Part shown: positions 1 to 11,005 of the stretch, one piece after another
Layout of the letters: each line of letters starts with the position of its first letter
How positions within the stretch are numbered: the stretch's first letter is position 1
Source of the DNA: Branchiostoma floridae
Lineage: Eukaryota; Chordata; Leptocardii; Amphioxiformes; Branchiostomatidae
Length of the DNA: 64,000 nucleotides
Reading direction: 5' to 3'
Assembly: GCF_000003815.2 (NCBI RefSeq)
Contig: NC_049989.1
Coordinates: 4,238,524-4,302,523, forward strand
The notes under the pieces: generated by a model
What the model was told of the DNA's origin: nothing
Database searches by the model: none
The model's input: the letters and a program-made list of their open reading frames with translations, nothing else
Program-made: the position numbers and the translations under genes

Positions 1-819
1 AAAAGGAGTTTATCATTTAATTGCAAGTACTGAACCATATATGTTTTAGAGATTATCACCAATGAAAACACGCATCAACATTCTCAAAGTTTGTTGTGAG
101 AGGTCATCTATAAAAGTAGTTCAATATTCAGAATCTGACGATAATTTTTGAACGTCAACAGTATGAAAATATATCTGTTTTGAGACTTGAAAGTAGTACT
201 ACGTTGTGGCATGCATGACCCGAAGTGACATAAATGTCGGGCATGGATTGATGTGTACGAAGTTTCCTTGCTTTACAAGCTGTGTAAGTGCCCTTTTTTA
301 TGGCGGCGAGAGTTGAAAACCTGAACGCTAAAATTCAACATGGCGAAGTCTAGCTCATTTGCACGATTGTGACTGGCTACTTGCGGGCTTTACCGCTGGC
401 CGTAAATTTTACGCTTGCGGAAATTTTGTGACCGTCGACGAATTTGCGTCTCCAAAATTCACATCAGAATGGAACAAAGGTTGTAAAGCCCCAATTTGGC
501 CGAAAAGAATAAACGTACGTCCAAAATAAGAACGTACCGCAGGGCTCTCCCCAGAATTTTTTTTGGGAGTGAACTGTGAAGTTTTCATCTTGTACGTAAC
601 GTTAGAGAAAATTCACTCTACAAATTTCCGGTGGCTTGCTCTGACGCACCGTGCTAAGATGCCATTATATCCAGTGAAAGCGTTCAGTTTTACCGGGCTT
701 TTTCAAGGTAAGCAAAAGTATTTTCTGTCATAATATTAAAAATAAAACATCGTGGCCCGCTGTTCTTCCCAAGAAATACGTATTTTTGTACAGAGATGGC
801 GCGAGTCAGAAATACGCAC

Positions 820-965
820 CTCTGATTGGTGAATGGCAGCACAACAACAACAACTGAATACATAAAGAGGGGGAATCCCCGGCGAAGTCGCGCTCTGATT
901 GGTTGGAGCGGTGCATCATGGGAGCTTTCCATCGGCTGCTGCTTGCTGCCGCCATTTTTTGTTTC
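820..965. promoter_or_regulatory. Promoter-like block: two inverted CCAAT boxes and a YY1-type motif
   Basis: Two ATTGG boxes (inverted CCAAT) sit at about 824-829 and 897-902, followed by gcatcatgggag and then ctgccgccatttt, a reverse-strand YY1 motif. The sequence around 880-955 is CpG-rich compared with its surroundings. This combination is typical of TATA-less animal promoters. Further CCAAT-type motifs lie at 1809-1815, 1854-1859, 1918-1923 and 2013-2018, and an ATGGCGGC motif at about 300. A strong donor-like site (CAAG|gtaagc) lies at 707/708 on the + strand but upstream of this block. The direction of transcription is not determined. Confidence 0.35.
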
Positions 966-1507
966 AAAGAGTTACATTTTAAAACGCAAAAGAACGCTAT
1001 TTTCACGATTACATTGGACCATCATAGTTAAAATAAATGCATAATCCAAAGAACTTTCCATTGATGGTGTCTCTAGCGTAATTTTGGGTTTCGATGCAGC
1101 CGTAATTGTGCTGAGAGTTAGCGTGGGTTATTCACCGAAAATAAATGATGTCGCATTTTTCTGGTGACACAAAAACAAAACTCCCGCAAAGAAGAAGCCT
1201 GCAACATTTTCGGATCATAGCGATTATTTTCTGGGTAACGTTAGAATGTTCGTGGATGTGCCGGCGTGCAGCCGCATGATACCTCAGTTATAGAATATTT
1301 GTTGTCACAAGGGCCACGGTATGAGAAAAAATTATGCCATCGATATCCCCGGCACGCTGCTACGTGCGGCCTTTACCGCTTGCGTAAATTTTGTCAACAA
1401 AGGGACTTAAAAGGCTTGTAAAGCACGGAAACTTAGTAAACATCTTGAACATGAACGGCCTATATTTCTGTGGATCTAACGTTAGTTTTTCGGGGATGGG
1501 AGCACAA

Positions 1508-1577
1508 CGTGGATCAAGGGGAAAATATGAGATTCGTGCAGCGTGGATCAAGGGGAAAATATGAGATTCGTGCAGCG
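1508..1577. repeat. Tandem duplication, 34-bp unit
   Basis: The unit cgtggatcaaggggaaaata... is repeated twice without a mismatch (1508-1541 and 1542-1575), followed by the start of a third copy. The perfect identity suggests a recent duplication. Confidence 0.9.
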
Positions 1578-1629
1578 TAAATTTTGTCCCGCTATTAATG
1601 TACCGTTGCTTACCTGCTTTGCAGTGCGT

Positions 1630-1760
1630 GGTGGAGCTGTGGAGCCGACAAAACACACCTCGTACGCGCGAGCCGACAAAACACCGAGCCGAGTGCAGCT
1701 GGTGGAGCTGTGGAGCCGACAAAACACACCTCGTACGCGCGAGCCGACAAACCAAAACAC
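1630..1760. repeat. Tandem duplication, 71-bp CpG-rich unit
   Basis: The block ggtggagctgtggagccgac...ctcgtacgcgcgagccgac occurs at 1630-1700 and again from 1701, nearly identical. Inside each unit 'gagccgacaaaacac' is itself repeated, so the array has grown in at least two steps. Overlapping open frames on both strands arise from the repeat and are not genes. Confidence 0.85.
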
Positions 1761-1835
1761 CACCTCGTAGACGCGCGCGTGACTGCTACAGTGCAGTGAC
1801 CTAGCAGCTCATTGGTTCACATTTGACGTATCCAT

Positions 1836-2030
1836 GACAAAGCTAGACTTCTGCCCAATCAAAAAGCTGGTCTGTGCGTTGATAGGTTTACCCCTGACGT
1901 ATCAAGCTAGACTTCTGCCCAATCAAAAAGCTGCTCTGTGGGGACTGCCATTTTGTGACCTTTGCGTTGATAGGTTTAGCCCTGACGTCTGAGCAAGATA
2001 GTAAGAATGTCAGCCAATCAAAAAGATGGA
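1836..2030. repeat. Imperfect 64-bp tandem repeat carrying CCAAT boxes
   Basis: The segment agctagacttctgcccaatc begins at 1841 and again at 1905, and gcgttgataggttta recurs at about 1877 and 1965. Each unit carries a CCAAT box (cccaatcaaa or gccaatcaaa). NF-Y binding could be multiplied by the repeat; this is inference from motif only. Confidence 0.7.
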
Positions 2031-2666
2031 AACGTGTACAACTTCCATTTCTCCTGACTTTTTTGTTATATGCAAATACCTGTAAGGATACTATATGTTC
2101 TCCCTTCGGGAAACATAATAAAGACAAACAAGAAGGTGTTGTTTAGTCTGGAAAGTACTCAATGACAGCATGGGAATACTTACAAAATCAGCATACTTGG
2201 AGATTACAGTAGTCACTGAGGCATACGGTAAGTAATGTCCTGAAACTGTTTCCTTGATTCTCAATACGATGGAAGTAACTTCGTATGTAGTTTTATAGAA
2301 AATATGCATCCTTATCCACCTCCTTGCCTTGTCCTAGCACACCAGTACCACTAGTAGTGTCAGGGGTCATTTTGTCAAAGGTTGTGACAGATTTTTTTTT
2401 ATATTAGGAGGATGCAAACTTGTGATGTCATGAAATCTGTCAGAGATTGATTCAAGAAGGGGACCTGTCTGAGTATGAAGCAGCCCTTTCAAGTTGTGGT
2501 GGCCACTTTGACTTAACATGTCTGTGTCAAAGATCAGATAAGCTAAGCCATCAGCCTGTCAACCCATACTTGTGGAATATTTGGAGTAGTAGTATGCCCT
2601 TCTTTGTCCCTTTCCCCTCTTACTTAAAGTTGCCCATGGACTAGAAGAGATTGTGTGGCAATGAGG

Positions 2667-2820
2667 GTTGTCTCCAGGACCCTTCCTTACATCCCGGGAC
2701 TGAAGTTTTCTTCTTGGGACAAAAAATAATTCCCCCCATCTGTCCAAAAATCTTAACTTGAAACTGATGAAAAAATTTTTTTGTGAGGTTAAGGAACAGG
2801 TTTAACAATGAAGATTAACA
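2667..2820 (+). repeat. Interspersed repeat family 'gtctccaggac', copy 1
   Basis: From ttgtctccaggac through gggactgaa, the tccccccatctgtc segment and caggtttaacaa, this tract matches 21704-21870 in the same orientation and 11765-11921 in the opposite one. Three diverged copies in one window show a dispersed element. No terminal repeats or coding capacity are visible. Confidence 0.65.
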
Positions 2821-3338
2821 ACGCAGGCTCCCAAACAATGAGTGGGACTGAAACAAATGTGAATCTGGAGACAGTCCTGGTGGATGTGTCACATTCCTTG
2901 TTATCCAGTCACCAGGCTGTTGGTACTAGCAGCAGGTCTGTCTGCCTGACAATGTTGTTCTTCCTGCTGCACAGGCTCGACTGTCTCCCTGCTGATGATA
3001 GATGTAGTCTAGACTGGAGGAGAGACTGCCACAAACAGCTAGGTTTGATCAGTGCACTCTTTGGTGTGCGGCCAGACCAGTATCATTAGTTGTTCCTCCG
3101 ACCAGGGCTCTAGTCAGCGTGAAATTTATTTCCTTCATCCTGATTCTCATTGATGGAAATCCTGAAAAAGTCCTTTTTCTGTCGTAGTGCATACTTTTCC
3201 TTCATTGTTCAATTTCAAGCTGGCTAGAGGCTTGCCGTAGGCTGGAAACGAAAATGGGAAACAGTTCACATTGTTGGTTGCAGAGTAACAGTCCTTAAAA
3301 AAAGCCCTTTTTCCGTCATAGAGTATACTGTTCCTTCA

Positions 3339-3452
3339 TAGCCTGATTAAATCTCGCTTATAGCAGCCCGCCAAACATCCGCCAAACATCCGCCGGCCGC
3401 GGGGAGGGGCCAGTTACAGCCCTGGACAGCGGAGTTTGTGTTACACAGACTA
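3339..3452. mobile_element. 114-bp TAGCCTG...CAGACTA element, copy 1, 9-bp target duplication
   Basis: It begins TAGCCTGATTAAATC and ends GTTACACAGACTA, with a CpG-rich interior and a short internal duplication (ccgccaaacat). It is flanked by the direct repeat gttccttca (3330-3338 and 3453-3461). Unit a of the host repeat shows the uninterrupted site ttccttcattgttc. A second copy at 62428-62536 shares both ends and also has a 9-bp flank repeat. The terminal inverted repeat is only about 7 bp; a 9-bp duplication is usual for Mutator-type insertion, but the family is not established. Confidence 0.8.
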
Positions 3453-3495
3453 GTTCCTTCATTGTTCAATTTCAAGCTGGCTGGAGGGCTGCCTA

Positions 3496-3855
3496 AGGCC
3501 CAATCTACACACAGCTTTTACCGATATCTGTGGAGATGTCGGGAGGGATCTAGAACGTAGGGGGCCGGACACCAATGGCGCTTGCAGTCATAAACATATA
3601 GCGCGATTTTCCAAATGGGGTTATATGCTAATGAGCCTTCCTGAATTCGGGAAGCATCTACACGCGCACGAAGCTGTCGGGGACCCCTGCTAAGCTATCG
3701 GTAAGGTATCGTACAAATGGTCCGGACCTTTCGGGAGAAATTTTCCCGATATCGTAATGGCGATATAGTAGTTCCATCTAGACGATGAAAAAAAGCTTTC
3801 GGCGTGAGGTTGTAGGCTCGCAGATATCGGGAAAAACTGTGTGTAGATCGTGCCT
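3496..3855. mobile_element. 360-bp MITE with AGGCCCAATCTACACACAG termini in a TA site
   Basis: The left end AGGCCCAATCTACACACAG is inverted at the right end as CTGTGTGTAGATCGTGCCT (about 17 of 19 match), and pairing continues inward (ccgatatctg / cagatatcggg). TA flanks both ends (3494-3495 and 3856-3857). The unfilled unit a reads gccgtaggctgg, so the insertion duplicated TA, as Tc1/mariner-type elements do. No transposase frame is present, so it is non-autonomous. Confidence 0.82.
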
Positions 3856-4656
3856 TAGGCTGAAAACGAAAAAGGGACAATAAAATACTGTTCACATTGT
3901 TGGTTGGGAAGTAACCTGACCTACATATGTATGTCAGGACCCATCTTGTTTGGGGATCCTGTTATTCACAAGTTGCACCAAACAAGTCTGAGAGGTAATT
4001 GATTCCGAAGGGCCTGCCTCGGCTAATTAGTCTGGCTTTCTGCATGCCTGGTCTCGCCTTATGGTTTTTCTTCGTGATTCTTGATTGTACTTGATGTAGA
4101 GACGGACTTTTTAATCATGAAGGGTACTGAAAATGTAGCCGACGGATGAAGTTGATGATGTGGGTGAAAACAAAAACAAGCATTTTCGCAGTTGTTTTTA
4201 AGTTCGAAGTGAAAAGGTTACCTTGAAAACCTAAGTATGTTGTTTAAAGTTAGGTATTATATAGTTTACTTTAAAAATATGTTGTATAGAGGTAGAAAAT
4301 AGTACAGTCTATTATCATTTGTGGTAACAGGTGTCTGCTCTAAAATCATTGTTGTAGATGCTTTGTTTTTGTAGACTAATGTTCCTGGTGTAGTTTATGA
4401 CAATTGTAAATTGTCTGGTTTTGTTTACATCCCCATGCTAATCCTAGCAAATCCCTCTGTCAATCTTCCTAATCTCTATAAACAGGGTGCTAATCCTTTA
4501 ATGTTCATTTAGTGGTCTTTCCTTTTCAAGTTACTCTCAGATTAAAAGCCATAGTGGAACTGTCGATATCAATTACTGGAAATGACAGGCCTTTGATTCT
4601 TTCTCAAGTAGTAAACTTGAAACTGTACTCTACAAGCAGAGGTTAGGCTCCAGCTG

Positions 4657-4774
4657 TTTTGACATCTTCTAAAGGCCTTTTTATCAGGCTTTCTATTTTG
4701 TTCTGCTCTCTTGATGTCTAACCTGGAGGTACAAAATAGAAAGCCTGATAAAAATGACTAATAAAATGTCAAAA
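4657..4774. other. Long hairpin with a perfect 24-bp stem
   Basis: The arm at 4678-4701 (ttttatcaggctttctattt region) is the exact reverse complement of 4731-4754 with a 29-base loop. A second paired block, ttttgacat (4657-4665) with atgtcaaaa (4766-4774), extends the stem past an internal bubble. The shape could be a small hairpin RNA precursor or a very young inverted duplication. Stems of microRNA genes are seldom fully paired, so foldback DNA is at least as likely. Confidence 0.75.
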
Positions 4775-4973
4775 AATATTGGAGAGTACACTTAACGTTA
4801 CAGTATTGTGTGAATAAAGTGGAAAGTCATAAAATCATGCATGCTACCTGTTACTGATGAGAGACACATCTCTGAGACATGTAGATTTTAATAGAATAAG
4901 CACATCCTGCAAGTTGGATTATCGTTCACTGATAGAACAAATTGTTTATTGATTGACAGATTGGTGAAAGGTA

Positions 4974-5200
4974 TAACGCTAGTTCACCTTTATCCGCGGG
5001 GTAACCTATATCCGTTGTTTTTCAAAAAGGGTACTTATTAGGCACATGAAGCCAACGGGTGGTATATGTAGTTTTAAACCGCAATGTACAGAAAATATTG
5101 CAATTTTAAACCAACGTCCGTCAATGTGATATCCCCAAATACCCTGTTTTTAAAAGCAACGGATATAGGTTACCCAACGGATAAAGGTGAACTAGCGTTA
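4974..5200. mobile_element. MITE family 'ctagttcacctttatccg', copy 1 (227 bp)
   Basis: Nearly perfect terminal inverted repeats begin taacgctagttcacctttat on the left and end ataaaggtgaactagcgtta on the right. The pairing goes on through ggtaacctatatccgttg / caacggatataggttaccc, about 40 bp per arm. Two more diverged copies lie at 30007 and 39370. There is no coding capacity. I associate this family with amphioxus genomes. Confidence 0.85.
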
Positions 5201-6109
5201 ATTCATGATTGATGAATGTCCTTAGATTTCAGAATAGAAGATAGTGCAAGCGTATGAAATAAATACGCATAACATCTTACAGTAAACACATGATTTACAC
5301 TGTATGAATGTATCTTTTTTGGAAATCGTAACTCCCATGCTTTAAGTTAATGTAAGTTCATACAGAGACCATTGCACAGTCATCCAAGTCTGGAATAACT
5401 TTGTACATCAGACACAAAATCCAGCTTTTCCTTTCAGCAAAATTTACAGTGTGTGTTGCAGAATTTTACAGTAGCTGCTAAGTATGCAGGGCAAGCCCCA
5501 CAATGCCTCCTGAGCCATACCTAACATACCTTTCCCTCCCTGGGAATTCGGCCTGCCATGTCAGATCCAATATGTAGTTTGTCAGGGCAGAGGCTTTGGC
5601 AGGCGGGATGGGAGAGGTGGCCTGGTGTTAACTACAGGGATGTGCTGATGTTGTCTGTCTCTCAGGTGGACTTCATTCTGGTATTAATGTCGAGTGTTTG
5701 TTGTCAGGACCAAGCTGGCTAGGACAACCTGCTGGCTAATTTCTTCAATTATCCAGTTAACACATTGCTGATTGGTTAAGTAGCTAGATAGTTTGTAATA
5801 GTGCTAGCCTTGGTTACAAAGTGGTACCAGTAGGCAGTTTTTATGGTTGTTGGTTTGTTGGAACTACCACCTTTTTATGTGTCCCCAAATTTGTCTACTG
5901 GCTAGTGATCTTGTTTAAACTTTCTGACTTTGTCTTGCTTCCTGTTTGTCTGCAGTGCATAGAACACCTGCTAGGTGTCCTGTGTACCATTTCCCTTGCA
6001 GCTAAGCAAACTTTTATTTGGATCAGTAGGACTTGAAGTTAGTATGATGTGAGGGTAAGACAGTGCAAGGATGGGATCAGGACAATTCAGCGGCAATTTC
6101 AGCTCTTTA

Positions 6110-6290
6110 CCAACTTGACCCAACACCCTGGTCAACTCAGCCCATCATCCTGGTTAACTTGACCAGGGTTGCGGTTAGGGTTATGGTTAGGGTTAGAGCA
6201 AAGGTTAGATTAAGACTAGGGTTAGGTTAGGGTTATGGTTACAGTGTTGGGCTAAGTTGAGGATGGTGTCGGGCTAGTTGGTCAGATTAG
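6110..6290. repeat. Interstitial TTAGGG-type tract flanked by an inverted repeat
   Basis: Between about 6173 and 6245 the + strand carries several ggttaggg units with ggttatgg and ggttagag variants, i.e. degenerate vertebrate-type telomere repeat. On either side lie inverted segments, gtcaactcagcccatcatcc on the left and the complement of ggatggtgtcgggctagttg nearby on the right. It may be a minisatellite that happens to contain TTAGGG rather than a true telomere remnant. Confidence 0.6.
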
Positions 6291-8554
6291 CCATGGGCTT
6301 AGTTAGCAAAGGGCCGAAGCATAAAAAATCCTACTAGGATTATCCTCCATAAAGTGAAAGTTGATCACCTTTGTCCAACAAGACATCTGTACTGTAATAT
6401 GTGCTATGAAATGAAGAAGGAATGTTGCTTATGACTATATGGCTGGTACCTGTGGTTAGTGTTTCCTTTTTTGAGGCTCACAGTTTGTTGTGTTGGTAAG
6501 CCTAGCTGCCTGGAGAGGTAGACTTGTCAACAGACATGTTCCTGTACTAGTTCTGCAAGTCCTGCTGGCATTGTAGGGTAGAGGGATAAGGACCAGCTGC
6601 TAACGCACGGAAACATTAAAATATCTTTACAAATAGTCTGAAATTCATGTTTGTTCGCTTTTGTTTTCTTCCAACTGGATCCTCCACCAAATGGGTAGGG
6701 ATGGTTTGAAGGGGACTTGATCTAACAAAACTTTAAAAAAGTTTTTTGTAAATGTTTCCTATTAGTAACAAAATCTATAAAATCTCACAAAATTCTAGAC
6801 CCTATCATTCTCTGTACCAATCATCTGATATCAATATTTATGTCTATTGTAAAAGTTGCTAATACTATATGAAAGTATCGAGGGATACCTCAGACAGGTG
6901 GTAACGCAAATGAGATGTCGAGACACAGGCAGTCTTGAAGATGTTTTTTGTTTACTCTAAACAAGACAAATAAGTACTTACTTCATTGGAATTTATAGGT
7001 GTGATATAGGATTTTCATTTTAATTGCCAGTGTCATGTGTTTTTTTCTCAACTGTTTGGTGTGTGAAATTCTGTGGAAAGAAAAGCAAGTGAAAAGTGCA
7101 TTGCTTTTGGTATCTGTAAGGTGGCGCTTTTGAAATACCATGGCCAGTTCACATAGCACAAAGTCCTCTTCATAACGTGCTTTGTTCCAAGTGATATGGA
7201 TAAAAATCTGTGTAGTTGATCTGCTAGAAACAATGCCAGTGTGAACATGGGTTGGATGAAGTTAGGATGAGGGCAACAAAACAGAAAAATTGGATGATCA
7301 TGAATATACTGTTTTAAAAAAAATGAAATATGATGTTAATTTCATTTTAATACTAATCTCTGGATTTATGGAGGGAGATTTGATGATTAACTACTGAAGA
7401 AAAGTGAGACAAAGTAACCTACATTTAACTTTGTAGTGTTGGAAAACAAGAAATATCTCTTGATACTGTACATAAGTACAGCTCAATATCCTGCACTTCC
7501 TTTCTGCCTAACAGATTGTATCTGTCTTGAGTTTTCCGTGAGGTGACGACCATGAAACCTGACATGATGTTTTAGCTGCATGTCTGCCCCATGTTGTAAC
7601 TAAATTTCCTCCTCAACCATACCATCAATAATTGAGTTCCCCAATCAATTATTAAATTAGTCAATCAATAAAGTCAATGGAGGTTAATCGGAGGTGGCCC
7701 CCCTGTGGCCAGCCTGGTAAATTTGCTGCGTCTGTTGCTGATCTAATGGTCTAATGGAGACATGATTAACCCCAAGCAGCTGGCAAAATGATTGGCAATA
7801 TACATTTCCTTCCAAGTGGCTGTTCCACCCTCGGGTTTTTGGTATCTCCTGTGTGTCTGTGAAAAAGCATCATGAATTTGGAAGAGTCCATTGAAGAAAC
7901 CGGCTTGGCAGGTAGCACGTTTCTATTGGCATGTTGCCCTGTTTTTGAGCAGAATTTGCCCACTAGGCTTGTAACAGTTCCTGAAACTCTAGTTCACACC
8001 AGGACCAGCCTTAGGAAGAGGAGAGACTATTAAGGTGAAGTAGAGCACGTTTCAGAAATACTGGCATAGAAATTTGCCTCTGTCTTATGAATTGGTATGT
8101 TCCAGCTGCAGTTTCCTATTACATCTGACTAAGTCCCATAAGCAGTTAGAATTAGACAAGATGGGTGTGCATTTGAAGTGGTGTTAGATACATTCCCCCG
8201 TAAAACTGAGCTGAAGTAGGGATTTGTGTGATATACCTCCTACTCTGTTTCTTACCTTCAATTAGGCAGATTAAGCTAGTATTGATTGGTCACAATAGGC
8301 ACCTAACAGCTATCATGCACTTTGGGGCTTTTGTCTGTCACATAAATAAGATGTGGAAATGGATATAGATGTGAAGGGAAACTTAATACAGGATTAGAAT
8401 TGGCCACAGACGCATTTTAGGTTCAAGACAACGATCTGTCTACTTATTGGAGCACAAATTAGTATGCCATGTTTTAGGTCTTTGCTGTGCGCTTTTTAAT
8501 TGTAGTTGGAAGATATCATGGAGTCTACAAATATAACGTTGCATCTTTACTTTG

Positions 8555-9170
8555 CGCGGGGATTGAAATTCTCAGTGGCAGGAAAATGGAATGTTTGTGG
8601 TGGTTTTAAGTTCGCGGTAGCAGTATTCTTGCCTTGACTAAGAAGTCTGTCTGTATTTACTGAGTTTCCAGTTTGTGCCATTTGTATTTAGTGAGCTTCT
8701 GGCTAGAGGGGGTACAGCTTCATTCCAAGGCTCAATGATGTGATGCTAGCATATAGCTGTTAAATCATAGTACTGTAAATGCAGAAATGTTAGTGGTGGT
8801 TTTATGTTCCTGGCTTTCGCATGATCACTTTACAGCGAATATAAATCCACCGCGAACATTTTTCCATAATAGCATGAGACTGCAGTCTATGGCGCTACCG
8901 CGAACTTAAAACCACCGCAAACACTCCATTTTTCCGCTACCGCGAAAGTGAATCCCCGGCAAACTTAAATGCATTTACAGTACTCTTGCCTTGACTAAGA
9001 AGTCTGTCAGTATGTACTGAGTTTCTAATTTGTGCAGTTTGTATTTACTGAGCTTCTGGCTAGAGGGCAGTACACCTTCATTCCAAGTCTCAATTATGTG
9101 ATGCTACATACAGTATCTGTCTGAGGATAGCTCCTAAATCACAGTATTCTTGCCTTGACTAAGAAGTCCC
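8555..9170. repeat. Tandem repeat of a ~155-bp unit, interrupted by a MITE
   Basis: The unit 'ttcttgccttgactaagaag...gagcttctggctagagggg...atgtgatgcta' occurs at 8624-8770, again at 8983-9144, and its first 26 bases return at 9145-9170. A 212-bp MITE (8771-8982) sits exactly at the first junction. An inverted fragment of the same MITE (about 8570-8622) precedes the first unit. Confidence 0.8.
8771..8982. mobile_element. 212-bp MITE with TACTGTAAATGCA termini
   Basis: The left end tactgtaaatgca is matched exactly by tgcatttacagta at the right end. The interior has repeated ccgcgaac motifs in both orientations, so the element folds on itself. A TA target is likely, as for mariner-type MITEs. 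An inverted fragment lies at 8570-8622 and a decayed copy at 19533-19695. No coding capacity. Confidence 0.82.
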
Positions 9171-9480
9171 ATCCGACTATCTGTCACAATACCTGGCAGT
9201 GTCAGCCGCGGTGTCCCCTGAGTGACCCTGACTGAAGATGAATCCGCGGCGTAGAAAATGTGGCGATGGTTCCGCCTGGGGACAGAAAGACGTTTCCGTG
9301 ACGGATGTTATGGGAAACCAAATGACTGCTGTTATTCCTGCCCTGTAGTTTTCTAGCCCTTATTATATTGGGTTCAGCAGGAATCTCGTATATACGGGAA
9401 TAAATGGTTTGTCTCTTGTAGCTATGTCGGGGCTGGAAATGTTGGGTGCATATGCACTTTTGTGCTGCTAGAATTGGAAC

Positions 9481-9540
9481 TGTGTACACAATTATGAAGG
9501 TTAGACATCCTGTGTACACGTTTATGAAGGTTAGACATCC
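9481..9540. repeat. 30-bp tandem duplication
   Basis: tgtgtacacaattatgaagg plus ttagacatcc is repeated at once as tgtgtacacgtttatgaagg plus ttagacatcc, with three differences. The unit is a multiple of three and lies inside an 83-codon frame, but that frame has no ATG upstream of coding-like sequence or splice borders, so I treat it as non-coding. Confidence 0.85.
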
Positions 9541-11005
9541 TGGTAAACAATATTCAAGTACAATTCAAGCTCTACAACTGGATAAAAATGGAGAATTACT
9601 ACTGGACGTTTTGAGTGACATCCATCACTCTTCTTCTGCGTCTGTTCCGAAGATCACTTTTGAGCCCTGGCTGCAGTGCAGCTACATATACATGTAGTAT
9701 GTGAGTCTTTTAAAATTGCTGTATGTGGCAGGAATGGTAGTGATAACATAAAAATGATAGTAAAACTAAAAGCTACTTTTGATGAACTACAATGTAACTT
9801 GACATCTTTGGAACCAGAATTCAAGAATGGCAGAATTACAAGTTCAATCCAGACAAGGAGCTTCTTTTGAAAAGTAGTTTTGAGGACTGTCATTTGTCAA
9901 TATTGATTGAAAAATTAGAAGTGACATATAGATGAATGTGACAGAATGTATTGATCAAAGTCCACTAAAACAAATTTACATAAGAAAAGGAACAATAGTT
10001 TCTGTTCTATTTGCTCGTTAATGTGATGTCTAATGATCTTGTAGCAATGATAAATATAGCAATGTCCTTTCCATATTGATTAGCACCGAAGAAGTATGCA
10101 TGTCAGGGAATTACAGTTGTTAACTTGTAGCTGACAGACAGAGAGAAACTTACAGCTGAGGCCTTAACCATGCCCGTTTACTCACACAGCAGAGTGTGTT
10201 TCGTAAGTACCCTTACTGTAATAATCTTGGACTGTCTAGATCACGGAGGGCTTTATGCGCTTGCCCAAGTGTGTAAGGGGCTTTACTGAATGTACTTCAT
10301 GTTTGATTAGATGGCTGTAGTGCTGCCGACAAGAGTCGTAGACCTCAAGCACTTCTCGTGTTCAAAGCAAGAGCTGCGCTGGAGTGTGCGGTCTTTGCGT
10401 AGTTTCCCGGCCCTTCTGGCTATTTGTGGTCTGGTGGAAAGTGTGTTTAATACTCTCGTTCCCAAAACACCTGCTACTGTGTTTGTTCAGACCAATCCCA
10501 GGAAAAACTAGAGGGGGCTTGAGGCGTGGGGTCTGGTCTGTTGAATATAATGTCAGGCACTCACTGTTGAGGCACATTTACACAGTTTTTACACCACTGG
10601 TGATAGGGTGATCTTTGAGGGATTGTGTTGGTGTGCTGAGATTTGTATTGAGGTTTCTGGTACAGTAGGTAAGATAGAGTTATCATGTACCATCACATGA
10701 GACAGAGGGCTCTCTATTTGATGTTCCTTTTGCGAGTGAATTGCTGTTTCTTGTATGAAGTCATTTCAGGCCCTTCCACAGATTGAAGTCTTTTCTTCTC
10801 AAAAGAAGCTAAACCTAAGTGTTTTTTTTCTTGGGAATGTGGAAAGTGACAGTCATTCGAGTACAACACACACAATTATGTATAGTCTAAGCATATACAT
10901 CTACCATTTCCCATTGCCCATAGTATCTTTTGTACTAAACCTTTACTTTTAGGAAAAATCGACAATATGTGTCAAAACTGATTTTCCTGTTAGTATTTTA
11001 TCAGA

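Larger units (their letters stand above)
3161..3915. repeat. Tandem duplication of a ~135-bp unit, second copy split by two insertions
   Basis: Unit a (3161-3292) and unit b (3293-3915) share the order cctttttc-gtc-tag, ttccttcattgttcaatttc, ctggctggagg, ggctg-aaacgaaaa, gttcacattgttggttg and gtaac. Unit b is 623 bp, but subtracting the two inserted elements and their target duplications leaves about 138 bp, matching unit a. Unit a therefore serves as the empty site for both insertions. Confidence 0.85.
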
